Shown: positions 1 to 5,943 of the stretch, piece by piece
Numbering within the stretch: the first letter of the stretch is position 1
Layout of the letters: each line of letters begins with the position of its first letter
From: Deltaproteobacteria bacterium
Lineage (GTDB): Bacteria; Desulfobacterota_B; Binatia; UBA9968
Direction of reading: 5' to 3'
DNA length: 12,888 bases
NCBI GenBank assembly: GCA_016193385.1
Contig: JACPSF010000341.1
Span: forward strand, 1-12,888
The notes under the pieces: model-generated
Seen by the model: the letters and a program-made list of their open reading frames with translations, nothing else
What the model was told of the DNA's origin: nothing
Database searches by the model: none
Translations under genes and position numbers: made by a program

Positions 1-728
1 GCGAGGGGGACCTCGCCTGCGGCAACCCACGTCGCGACGTCCGCCTGGGTGCGACTCGGGCGGAAGTCGTTGGCCAGAAATTTCTTCAGGTACTCTTCGG
101 TTTTGCTGATCCCCCACTCGGCGGCAAGCGCATTCCACGGACTGGCAGCACGCCACCAGCCACCCTTGCCTTTCCACTTCGGGTCCAGAAGCCCTTCCCA
201 CGTCTTCGGAACATCCCTGCTTGATATCATTTGGGTATTGTACCCGATGACGTAAGCGAACATGTTCCCTAGCACGGTATAGCGATCATATATGGTTTTT
301 TCCAGAACACCCAAGGTTTTCCAGGCGACCTCCACGACAAGGCCTCTCTGGATCAGAGGAATGGATGTAGGCGGTGAATTCCCAAAGAGATCGGCCGTCG
401 GGGCCCCCGCTCGACTTTCGTTAACGATGCGGGTTGGAACATCTGCGGCGGTGAGTTGTTCCTGATTCCACTCCTTAACGAAGGGATATCGCTTCTGAAA
501 AGCGCCCATGATTTTGGACCAGGCCGCGAGGGACTGGCTCTCGTAGATGACCACCTTGCCCTCTTTTTTCGCGCCTTCGATGACCCCGTCCAATGCGCTG
601 GCGGCTAAGGCTTCGCTAACCAGTCGGCCCCGGACCTGGATGGACGCCAGCCCGATGCAGCACCAGACCAACAAGAGGACCAAAACAGCTTTGATCCAAA
701 GATTGCAACGATTCGGCAATCGCATCAT
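1..728 (-). CDS. ABC transporter periplasmic solute-binding protein, C-terminus off the left edge
   Basis: The minus strand is open from the ATG at 728-726 to the window edge, giving about 242 residues and no stop. The N-terminus has basic residues, then a hydrophobic stretch (about residues 12-29) and a possible cleavage near EALA-AS, so the product is probably exported. The mature part starts with EGAKKEGKVVIYES and continues with PTADLFGNSPP, VIGYNTQMI, KTWEGLLDPKWKGK and NALAAEWGISKTEEYLKKF. These are typical of the family 1 extracellular solute-binding proteins related to the iron(III)-type binders (FbpA/AfuA). The ligand is not evident, since many relatives bind organic acids rather than iron. 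A run of six Gs (734-739) precedes the start as ribosome binding site. An adjacent ATG at 725-723 is an alternative start. It is divergent from the M20 hydrolase, which suggests a shared substrate or regulator. Confidence 0.85.
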   Translation of the reverse strand, partial: MMRLPNRCNLWIKAVLVLLLVWCCIGLASIQVRGRLVSEALAASALDGVIEGAKKEGKVVIYESQSLAAWSKIMGAFQKRYPFVKEWNQEQLTAADVPTRIVNESRAGAPTADLFGNSPPTSIPLIQRGLVVEVAWKTLGVLEKTIYDRYTVLGNMFAYVIGYNTQMISSRDVPKTWEGLLDPKWKGKGGWWRAASPWNALAAEWGISKTEEYLKKFLANDFRPSRTQADVATWVAAGEVPL

Positions 729-739
729 GGTTTCCCCCC

Positions 740-1070
740 GGCGAAAATAGTTATGTTTGCATCCTCGCTCGCGGCGCATGTTGACTCGGCATTCCCTTAG
801 GGATATTGAGCCCTGCGCGACCGACTTTGCAAGAACGCCGACCCGGTTGTTAGAACCTCGGCAGAAAGATTGGCGGGCCTTGACATCTGGGTAGCGACCT
901 ATCAAAAACTCAATCAGCTTGTCAAGCCATAAATAGACTTGACGTATTCTCAATACTCATCGTAGATCCCCAGGATCGAGAACATCGGCTATGGGCAAAA
1001 ATACATAGCTCCTGCCGGCTCCGGGGCTTCAAAGACCTATTTCTTCCACGCTCGAATGATTCAGCGACGA
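740..1070. other. Non-coding divergent intergenic region, nothing recognised
   Basis: This stretch lies between the minus-strand binding protein and the promoter proposed for the M20 hydrolase. I find no convincing gene on either strand. The long minus-strand open frame crossing it (922-1773) runs antisense through the M20 gene and shows no recognisable protein. A TTGACA word near 880 lacks a good -10 partner at normal spacing. Confidence 0.5.
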
Positions 1071-1100
1071 TTGACACCTCCCCCTCCCTGGAGGTAATAG
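1071..1100 (+). promoter_or_regulatory. Candidate sigma70-type promoter with internal inverted repeat, M20 gene
   Basis: A perfect -35 TTGACA (1071-1076) is followed after 18 bases by TAATAG (1095-1100). Between and overlapping them lies an inverted repeat, ACCTCC (1076-1081) and GGAGGT (1090-1095), with a tighter CCTCC-CT-GGAGG core at 1083-1094. A repressor site placed between the promoter elements would fit, but this is inference. The predicted transcript start would lie about 100 bases before the M20 start codon. Confidence 0.4.
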
Positions 1101-1209
1101 GATTTACAACAAGCAACCGTGCATTGCCGTCCATTTTGATTTCGACACGGCTCAGGACGCAGGGCCAATGACCACGATGAAAGAAAAGAAAGAACCGGAG
1201 GAGACTGAA

Positions 1210-2499
1210 ATGTTGGGTGAAAAAGACCGAGAAAAAGTTCTCAACCACATAAGCCGCGAGGAAGCGGCCGAGCTGACCAAGCAACTCGTAGACATTCCCA
1301 GTCCGACCGGATCGGAAAGGGAGATTGGCGAGTTCATTTTGGATTGGTATTCCCGTCATGGCATCACGCCCATTCGCCAGGAAATCGATCCCAATAGAAT
1401 CAACGCCGTTGGAATCCTGGAAGGCAGTGAAAACGGAACTTCCCTCATGATCAACGGACATATGGACACGAGCTTCACCGGGACCAAAGAAGACCTCATG
1501 TTTTGCCGGGAACTGGATCCCGAGACCGAGCTCAGGGGAGCCATCCGAGACGGGAAGGTATTCGGTCTCGGCGCGTCCAATATGAAGTCCGGCCTGGCCG
1601 CCTTCATGGTCGCGGGCAAGGCGGTGCGCAAAAGCGGCCTTCCGTTGAAAGGAGATCTTATCCTGGCTGCCGTTGCCGGAGAGATCTCGCGCACGCCGAT
1701 CGGCCCGTATCAATCCGGATCCTATAGAGGCGAGGGAACCGGAACGCGCCATCTTCTGACTCACGGCGTGCAATCCGACTACGCTATCGTCGCCGACCGA
1801 TCAGGGCTTTCCATCGTCTGGGCGCAGAACGGGGTGGCGCAGTTTAAGATTGACACCTTCGGCAACCCTCACGCCGCCTGGGGGGTCCCTCGGGAGAAAG
1901 AGCCTCCCGAGGAGATGAGCGCGATCCTGAAAATGATCAAGGTGGTGCAGGCCATCGACGCGTGGGCGGAGGATTTCGAAAAGGACCACATCTATAAATC
2001 CGCAAATGGGCCGGTCATTCCTAAGGTCAACATCGGGTCGATCCAGGGCGGCGCACCCTACCGACCGAACTACTATCCTGGCGTTTGTTCTCTCTACGTG
2101 GATGTGCGGACTCCACCGGCACTACGGCCCCTCCAGGTCAAGCACGAGCTGAAAAATGTGCTCGCAAAAACGGGCGTCGAAAGCAGCCTCGAGATGTACT
2201 CTTCACTGATGGGCTATGAAGCCCGGGGCGTGGATAACGTGATTCAGGTGCTCGATCAGACCTACCGGACCTTATTTGGCGAAAAACCCCCTCCTGCCAA
2301 TACCTTCCGCGCCAGCATCTGGACGGACACGAATATTTACAACGAAATGGGAATCCCCGCATGCAAATTCGGCCTCGGAGGCAAGAAACATGCGATTCGC
2401 TCCGAACAGATTGAGATTGAGGAGATTTACCGCGGTGCCCAGGTGTACGCCTTAGCGGCCCTGGAGATCTGCAATTGGGAAAAACAGAAAAAACATTAG
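1210..2499 (+). CDS. M20-family metallohydrolase (ArgE/DapE-like) with altered metal ligands
   Basis: The product is 429 residues, the usual length for M20 amidohydrolases (deacylases, desuccinylases, carbamoyl hydrolases). I chose the ATG at 1210 because GGAGGAG (1197-1203) sits six bases upstream; an ATG at 1168 would add 14 charged residues without a good site. Family landmarks are present: SPTGSE at 31-36, the first metal motif GHMDT with H84 and D86, a dimerisation-lid histidine H221 in GNPHAAWG, and the C-terminal ligand H394 in GGKKHAIRS. The second motif reads GASNMKSG, with N124 where the metal-bridging Asp is expected. The third reads AGEIS, with the general base E158 but I159 in place of the next Glu ligand; D196 may serve as the later acidic ligand. 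I recall relatives with NMK, so this may be a subfamily rather than a dead enzyme. Cytoplasmic; substrate unknown. Confidence 0.85.
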   Translation: MLGEKDREKVLNHISREEAAELTKQLVDIPSPTGSEREIGEFILDWYSRHGITPIRQEIDPNRINAVGILEGSENGTSLMINGHMDTSFTGTKEDLMFCRELDPETELRGAIRDGKVFGLGASNMKSGLAAFMVAGKAVRKSGLPLKGDLILAAVAGEISRTPIGPYQSGSYRGEGTGTRHLLTHGVQSDYAIVADRSGLSIVWAQNGVAQFKIDTFGNPHAAWGVPREKEPPEEMSAILKMIKVVQAIDAWAEDFEKDHIYKSANGPVIPKVNIGSIQGGAPYRPNYYPGVCSLYVDVRTPPALRPLQVKHELKNVLAKTGVESSLEMYSSLMGYEARGVDNVIQVLDQTYRTLFGEKPPPANTFRASIWTDTNIYNEMGIPACKFGLGGKKHAIRSEQIEIEEIYRGAQVYALAALEICNWEKQKKH

Positions 2500-2543
2500 T
2501 CCGTCAAGATCTAACTTTCGGGCATATCCACAGGTCATAAAAT

Positions 2544-2571
2544 TAAAAAGCCCCCGACTTCTCAGGGGCTT
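2544..2571 (-). terminator. Rho-independent terminator of the tRNA-Gly unit
   Basis: Read on the minus strand, AAGCCCC (2571-2565) pairs with GGGGCTT (2554-2548) around a 10-base loop and is followed by TTTTT (2549-2545). It starts six bases past the encoded CCA end of the tRNA. On the plus strand the same hairpin lies 48 bases after the M20 stop but is not followed by a T run, so its main job is on the minus strand. Confidence 0.8.
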
Positions 2572-2576
2572 CAAAC

Positions 2577-2653
2577 TGGAGCGGGTGAGGAGGGTCGAAC
2601 TCCCGACCTTATGCTTGGCAAGCATACGCTCTAGCCAACTGAGCTACACCCGC
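2577..2653 (-). tRNA. tRNA-Gly, anticodon GCC, CCA end encoded
   Basis: The minus strand folds as a complete cloverleaf. The acceptor stem is GCGGGTG/CACCCGC, the D arm begins TAGCTCAGTTGG, the anticodon stem TATGC/GCATA encloses loop TTGCCAA with anticodon GCC, and the T arm contains GTTCGACC. Discriminator base U73 and CCA are encoded (2580-2577). It lies 35 bases after pgsA on the same strand and ends at a strong terminator, so it can be made from its own promoter or by read-through from pgsA. Confidence 0.97.
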
Positions 2654-2663
2654 ACTGAGTTCA

Positions 2664-2692
2664 TCCCTACCTTAAACCGAAGTTTTTGTCAA
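2664..2692 (-). promoter_or_regulatory. Candidate promoter for tRNA-Gly overlapping the pgsA stop
   Basis: On the minus strand a perfect TTGACA (2692-2687) contains the TGA stop of pgsA. After 17 bases comes TAGGGA (2669-2664), a poor -10. The tRNA 5' end follows about 11 bases later, which fits a tRNA transcript start. The -35 is strong and the -10 weak, so confidence is moderate. Confidence 0.4.
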
Positions 2693-3273
2693 TTTGACCA
2701 GCGCTTACCGGTGCTCGCTCGCTGCTGGAGAAGCCGGAAAAACTTCACGTGATAATTCACCCCAGACCAGAGCGCCACAGCGGCAGCCAGCAGGAGAAAA
2801 TAGATGCCCGCCACATAGAAATCGACCCCCCAATAGGGGTAATGCACCAGCAGGCCGAATATGGCGAAGGCCTGCAGGATGAATTTGTATTTGCCCAGGT
2901 CCTCCGCTTCCATGACGACGCCCTCAGTCAAAGCGATACCGCGAATGATCGTTACTCCTACCTCGCGCGCCACGATCACCACGACGAGCCACGCGGGGAC
3001 GCTGGGCTGACCCGAGCGATCCATCGCCGCAACCATGATCAGCACCGCCACGATCATCAGTTTGTCGGCCAGAGGGTCGAGGATTTTCCCGAGGTTAGAG
3101 ACGGTTCGATGGCGCCGCGCCAGATAGCCATCCAAGTAGTCCGTCAAGGAGGCAACGAGAAACAGAAACGCGGCCGAGATCCCTGAAAGAGGATCGCTAA
3201 ACGTCAAGAGATAAACCAAGACGGGGATGACAGCGATACGGAACAGGCTCAGTAAATTGGGTAGTGTCCACAT
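2689..3273 (-). CDS. pgsA: CDP-diacylglycerol--glycerol-3-phosphate 3-phosphatidyltransferase
   Basis: This 194-residue membrane enzyme makes phosphatidylglycerol phosphate from CDP-diacylglycerol and glycerol 3-phosphate, the committed step to phosphatidylglycerol and cardiolipin. The CDP-alcohol phosphotransferase signature is complete: D45, D48, G49, A52, R53, G62, D66 and D70 fit DxxDGxxAR-x8-GxxxDxxxD. Hydrophobic stretches near residues 7-25, 32-44, 72-83, 93-110, 131-145 and 153-170 match the family's six membrane helices. The N-terminal TLPNLLSLFRI is the usual entry to the first helix, which supports the ATG at 3273 although no strong ribosome site precedes it. The transglycosylase lies 83 bases upstream and tRNA-Gly 35 bases downstream, all on the minus strand. 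Confidence 0.95.
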   Translation of the reverse strand: MWTLPNLLSLFRIAVIPVLVYLLTFSDPLSGISAAFLFLVASLTDYLDGYLARRHRTVSNLGKILDPLADKLMIVAVLIMVAAMDRSGQPSVPAWLVVVIVAREVGVTIIRGIALTEGVVMEAEDLGKYKFILQAFAIFGLLVHYPYWGVDFYVAGIYFLLLAAAVALWSGVNYHVKFFRLLQQRASTGKRWSN

Positions 3274-3356
3274 CGGACTCTGCGGCTAGAGGAGCCCGCC
3301 GGATCAGCCATCGACTCGGCTCCCTCGGGAACTCGGATCATTCCACACGATAAGGA

Positions 3357-3983
3357 TTAACGTGTGGCTACATCATGCATAGATACGGGGCCGTTCGCGC
3401 GATAGCGCCGGTATTGCGTTAGCACACGCCGCACATAGTCCCGAGTTTCGGCATAAGGGGGTACACCCCCGTATTTCTCCACAGCTTTGAGACCGGCGTT
3501 GTAGGCGGCCAGGGTCAGGGCAAGGTCGCCCTGAAAACGCCCGAGGAGCAATTTGAGATGGCGCACCCCGCCGTCGATATTTCCCTCCGGGTCATACACG
3601 TCGCTGACTTTATGCAGCCTCGCCGTCTCCGGCATGAGCTGCATCAGGCCCTGAGCCCCTTTATGAGAGCGGGCGGAAGAATTGAAATCCGATTCGACCT
3701 TGATCACCGCTCGAACCAGATCCGCATCCACACCGTAGCGGTCCGACGCGATCCGTATGATTTTCCCGAACTCGCCTGGAGAAAGCGAAGGGTCCGCCGG
3801 ACCTACCTTCCACTCCCTGATCGTCACGCGAAATCCGGAGTGGTTCGGGACGTTTGTGAAGTGGAGCACACCTTCGGGGTCTTTATAAACAAAGATATCG
3901 GCGCCTGCGCCACCAGCAAAAGCCAGTAAAAACAGAACCAGAAAAACCGCCGTCCGGCTAGCCGTCCCCGTCGTGCCCAGCAT
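3357..3983 (-). CDS. Secreted lytic transglycosylase with N-terminal DUF4124 domain
   Basis: The product is 208 residues. A signal peptide (hydrophobic core about 12-27, likely cut near GGAGA-DI) sends it to the periplasm. A DUF4124 segment follows (IFVYKDPEGVLHFTNVP, 30-46), then a family 1 (Slt/MltE-like) transglycosylase domain at about 70-195. The catalytic glutamate is E97 in VIKVESDFN. Other family motifs are GLMQLMPETA (112-121), LAAYNAG (158-164) and PYAETRDYVRRV (176-187). Such enzymes cut the glycan strand of peptidoglycan to give 1,6-anhydro-muropeptides. It is probably first in a unit with pgsA. The predicted promoter places the transcript start only a few bases before the ATG. 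Confidence 0.93.
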   Translation of the reverse strand: MLGTTGTASRTAVFLVLFLLAFAGGAGADIFVYKDPEGVLHFTNVPNHSGFRVTIREWKVGPADPSLSPGEFGKIIRIASDRYGVDADLVRAVIKVESDFNSSARSHKGAQGLMQLMPETARLHKVSDVYDPEGNIDGGVRHLKLLLGRFQGDLALTLAAYNAGLKAVEKYGGVPPYAETRDYVRRVLTQYRRYRANGPVSMHDVATR

Positions 3984-3993
3984 AGTTCAGGCT

Positions 3994-4023
3994 AGGATAC
4001 TCTCTTCTCCCCTGATCTGTCAA
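3994..4023 (-). promoter_or_regulatory. Candidate promoter of the transglycosylase-pgsA unit
   Basis: On the minus strand TTGACA (4023-4018) is followed after 18 bases by TATCCT (3999-3994). The ATG at 3983 begins about 11 bases after the -10, so the message would be nearly leaderless. This agrees with the absence of a clear ribosome binding site there. Confidence 0.4.
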
Positions 4024-4052
4024 TTTGCTGGGGACCGGTTTTAGGGTGCCGA

Positions 4053-4081
4053 TAGACATTTTCTCCGGCTTCGGTTAGAAG
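4053..4081 (+). promoter_or_regulatory. Candidate promoter of the CoA-transferase/UbiD operon
   Basis: TAGACA (4053-4058), then a 17-base spacer and TAGAAG (4076-4081), resembles a modest sigma70 promoter. It would give a leader of about 120 bases before the ATG at 4208, containing the hairpin at 4138-4154. No better pair was seen in the 224-base gap. Confidence 0.3.
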
Positions 4082-4137
4082 GGTTTAGCCCAATTGGGGA
4101 CACGATGGGTCAAAAGTGATCTCTGGTCTGGCCCGCA

Positions 4138-4154
4138 CTCCTCCCTGTGAGGAG
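4138..4154 (+). promoter_or_regulatory. Perfect hairpin in the leader of the CoA-transferase operon
   Basis: CTCCTC (4138-4143) and GAGGAG (4149-4154) form a perfect 6-bp stem with loop CCTGT. There is no following T run, so it is not a terminator. It lies 53 bases before the start codon, and its GAGGAG arm resembles a ribosome site, so an operator or RNA-structure role is possible but unproven. Confidence 0.35.
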
Positions 4155-4207
4155 ACAAACAATAGAGCACGGATTACGCCTTGCAGCCAAGTCGGAGGAC
4201 TTGCAGG

Positions 4208-5155
4208 ATGAACTACCGCGAAGCGCGCCAACAGGTAGTCCACAAGAACAAGGGTGCCAGAGATAAACGCACGACCCTGACAGAAGCCGTGGCAATGATC
4301 CGCGACGGAGACCATATCGCCGTCGGGGGACTGCTGTACACCCGTACACCAATGGGAATCATCTGGGAGATCATCCGCCAGAGAAAGAAGGACCTCACCT
4401 TTTATAAGACCTTGCTTAGCTTCGAAGGGGATTGGCTGTTTGTGTCCGGCGCGATGCGTAAGGCGGTGACAAGCTGGTTCAGCGGGGGCGTCACCTGGGG
4501 AGTATCCAAGATCATGCGCAGCTACGCGGAAAGAGATCCCAGCACGTTTGAGGAATGGAGCTTGCTGGGCCTTTCCTTGAGATTTCGGGCGGGAGCGATG
4601 GGCATCCCCTGTATTCCGACCAAGTCGATGCTCGGCTCCGATCTGGAAACCTCGGCCGGGCTGAAACGATTCCAGTGCCCTTACTCAGGAGAGGAGCTCC
4701 TTCTGGTTCCGGCGGTAAATCCTGACGTTGCCATCATTCACGCCCACGTGGCCGACATGTACGGAAACGCCCAGATTTTTGGGCCTCCCTGTATGGACGG
4801 CGAAATTGCGCGGGCGGCCAACAAGGTGATTCTCACAACCGAGCAGTTGGTCGACAACGAGCGTATTCGGGACAACCCCAATACGACCGCCATTCCCTTC
4901 TTCTGTGTGGATGCCGTGATAGAATTGCCCTTCGGCTGTTACCCGCATGAATGCTACGGAGTTTATGAGCCGGCATACACCCACTTGGGAGAGTACGGCC
5001 AAGGGCTGCTGAAGGCGGAGGACAAAACAGCCTTTGTTCGGGATTATCTGGAGAAGTACTTTTACAAGCCGGCGGATTTCGAAGACTATCTGTCCCTGTT
5101 CGGCGTAAAAAGCCTGCTGGATACGACAAAAAAGGGGAGGATTTGGCGATTATGA
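4208..5155 (+). CDS. Class I CoA-transferase, alpha subunit (GctA-like)
   Basis: The product is 315 residues, close to the length of glutaconate CoA-transferase subunit A. I chose ATG 4208 because GGAGG (4194-4198) lies nine bases upstream; a TTG at 4181 would precede that site. Recognisable family segments are GDHIAVGGLLYTRTPMG (about 34-50), GIPCIPTKSMLGSDL (132-146), NPDVAIIHAHVADMYGN (171-187) and AANKVILTTEQLV (203-215). The family moves CoA from an acyl-CoA donor to a free carboxylic acid with a beta subunit that carries the catalytic Glu. The stop overlaps the beta start by four bases (ATGA), implying coupled translation and a heteromeric enzyme. Substrate cannot be read from sequence. 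A hydrolase role, as in the related IpdAB steroid ring-opening enzymes, is an alternative. Confidence 0.9.
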   Translation: MNYREARQQVVHKNKGARDKRTTLTEAVAMIRDGDHIAVGGLLYTRTPMGIIWEIIRQRKKDLTFYKTLLSFEGDWLFVSGAMRKAVTSWFSGGVTWGVSKIMRSYAERDPSTFEEWSLLGLSLRFRAGAMGIPCIPTKSMLGSDLETSAGLKRFQCPYSGEELLLVPAVNPDVAIIHAHVADMYGNAQIFGPPCMDGEIARAANKVILTTEQLVDNERIRDNPNTTAIPFFCVDAVIELPFGCYPHECYGVYEPAYTHLGEYGQGLLKAEDKTAFVRDYLEKYFYKPADFEDYLSLFGVKSLLDTTKKGRIWRL

Positions 5156-5928
5156 CGGACTACAATCCGGCGGAGCTTACCGTTGTCATCGGTTCACGCT
5201 CGCTGGAGGATGGCCAAATCGTCTTCGTTGGGGCCGGCCTGCCGCTTCTGGCGGCTGTCCACGCGCAGCATCTGCACGCTCCGACACTGTCTATTCTGTT
5301 TGAGGTAGGAGGGGTGGCGCCCCAAGTCCGGATCGGCAGCCTGCCCCGTTCCACCAACGAAGCCCGCTCGGTGCGCCGATCCGTGGCCACCCCGGCTACC
5401 ATCGATATGATGCTGTTTCTGCAGCGCGGCCTGGTCGATGTCGGCTTTCTGGGAGGCGCTCAAATCGACAAACACGGAAATCTCAACAGCAGTGTGATTG
5501 GGACGCTACGGAAACCTACTGTGCGCCTGCCGGGAAGCGGCGGAGCCAACGACATCGCCAGTTCGGCAAACAAGGTCTTCATCATCAGCTACCACGAAAA
5601 GAGAAGGTTTGTTGAGAAAGTCGACTTCATCACCAGCCCCGGGTTTCTCGACGGGGGGCGTTCAAGAGAAAAAGAAGGACTCTTGGGCGGCGGCGTTGAA
5701 AAAGTCATCACCAACCTGGGCATCCTTGAGTTCGATAACGAAACGCGCGAAATGAAAGTGGTCGCCGTGCACCCGGGAGTAAGCGTTAAGGAGGTCCAGG
5801 AAAAAACCGGCTTTGAGCTGGCAATCGCCGATGACCTTCAGGTTACCACTCCTCCCTCGGGGGAGGAATTGAAACTGCTGCGCGCGCTCGATCCGGAGTG
5901 CAGATTTCTGAAAGCAGGCGAGTTTTAG
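5152..5928 (+). CDS. Class I CoA-transferase, beta subunit (GctB-like)
   Basis: The product is 258 residues from the ATG at 5152, which overlaps the alpha stop as ATGA; GGGGAGG (5134-5140) lies 11 bases upstream. A TTG at 5143 is possible but only two bases from that site. FVGAGLPLLAA (25-35) matches the glycine-rich oxyanion segment of the family. LFEVGG holds E51, at the place where GctB has the glutamate that forms the glutamyl-CoA intermediate, which supports true transferase activity. GFLGGAQIDKHGNLNSS and RLPGSGGANDIASSANK follow, both typical of this subunit, and VAVHPGV occurs near the C-terminus. It is the middle gene of the operon; ubiD follows after 15 bases. Confidence 0.9.
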   Translation: MTDYNPAELTVVIGSRSLEDGQIVFVGAGLPLLAAVHAQHLHAPTLSILFEVGGVAPQVRIGSLPRSTNEARSVRRSVATPATIDMMLFLQRGLVDVGFLGGAQIDKHGNLNSSVIGTLRKPTVRLPGSGGANDIASSANKVFIISYHEKRRFVEKVDFITSPGFLDGGRSREKEGLLGGGVEKVITNLGILEFDNETREMKVVAVHPGVSVKEVQEKTGFELAIADDLQVTTPPSGEELKLLRALDPECRFLKAGEF

Positions 5929-5943
5929 TTCACGGAGGACAAC

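Noticed and set aside
49..750. Plus-strand open frames of 67-68 codons at 49-255 and 547-750
   Set aside because: They are antisense to the clear solute-binding protein gene and have no family resemblance.
922..1773. 283-codon minus-strand open frame
   Set aside because: It lies mostly antisense to the M20 gene, whose translation shows family motifs throughout. The minus-strand protein has no recognisable segment.
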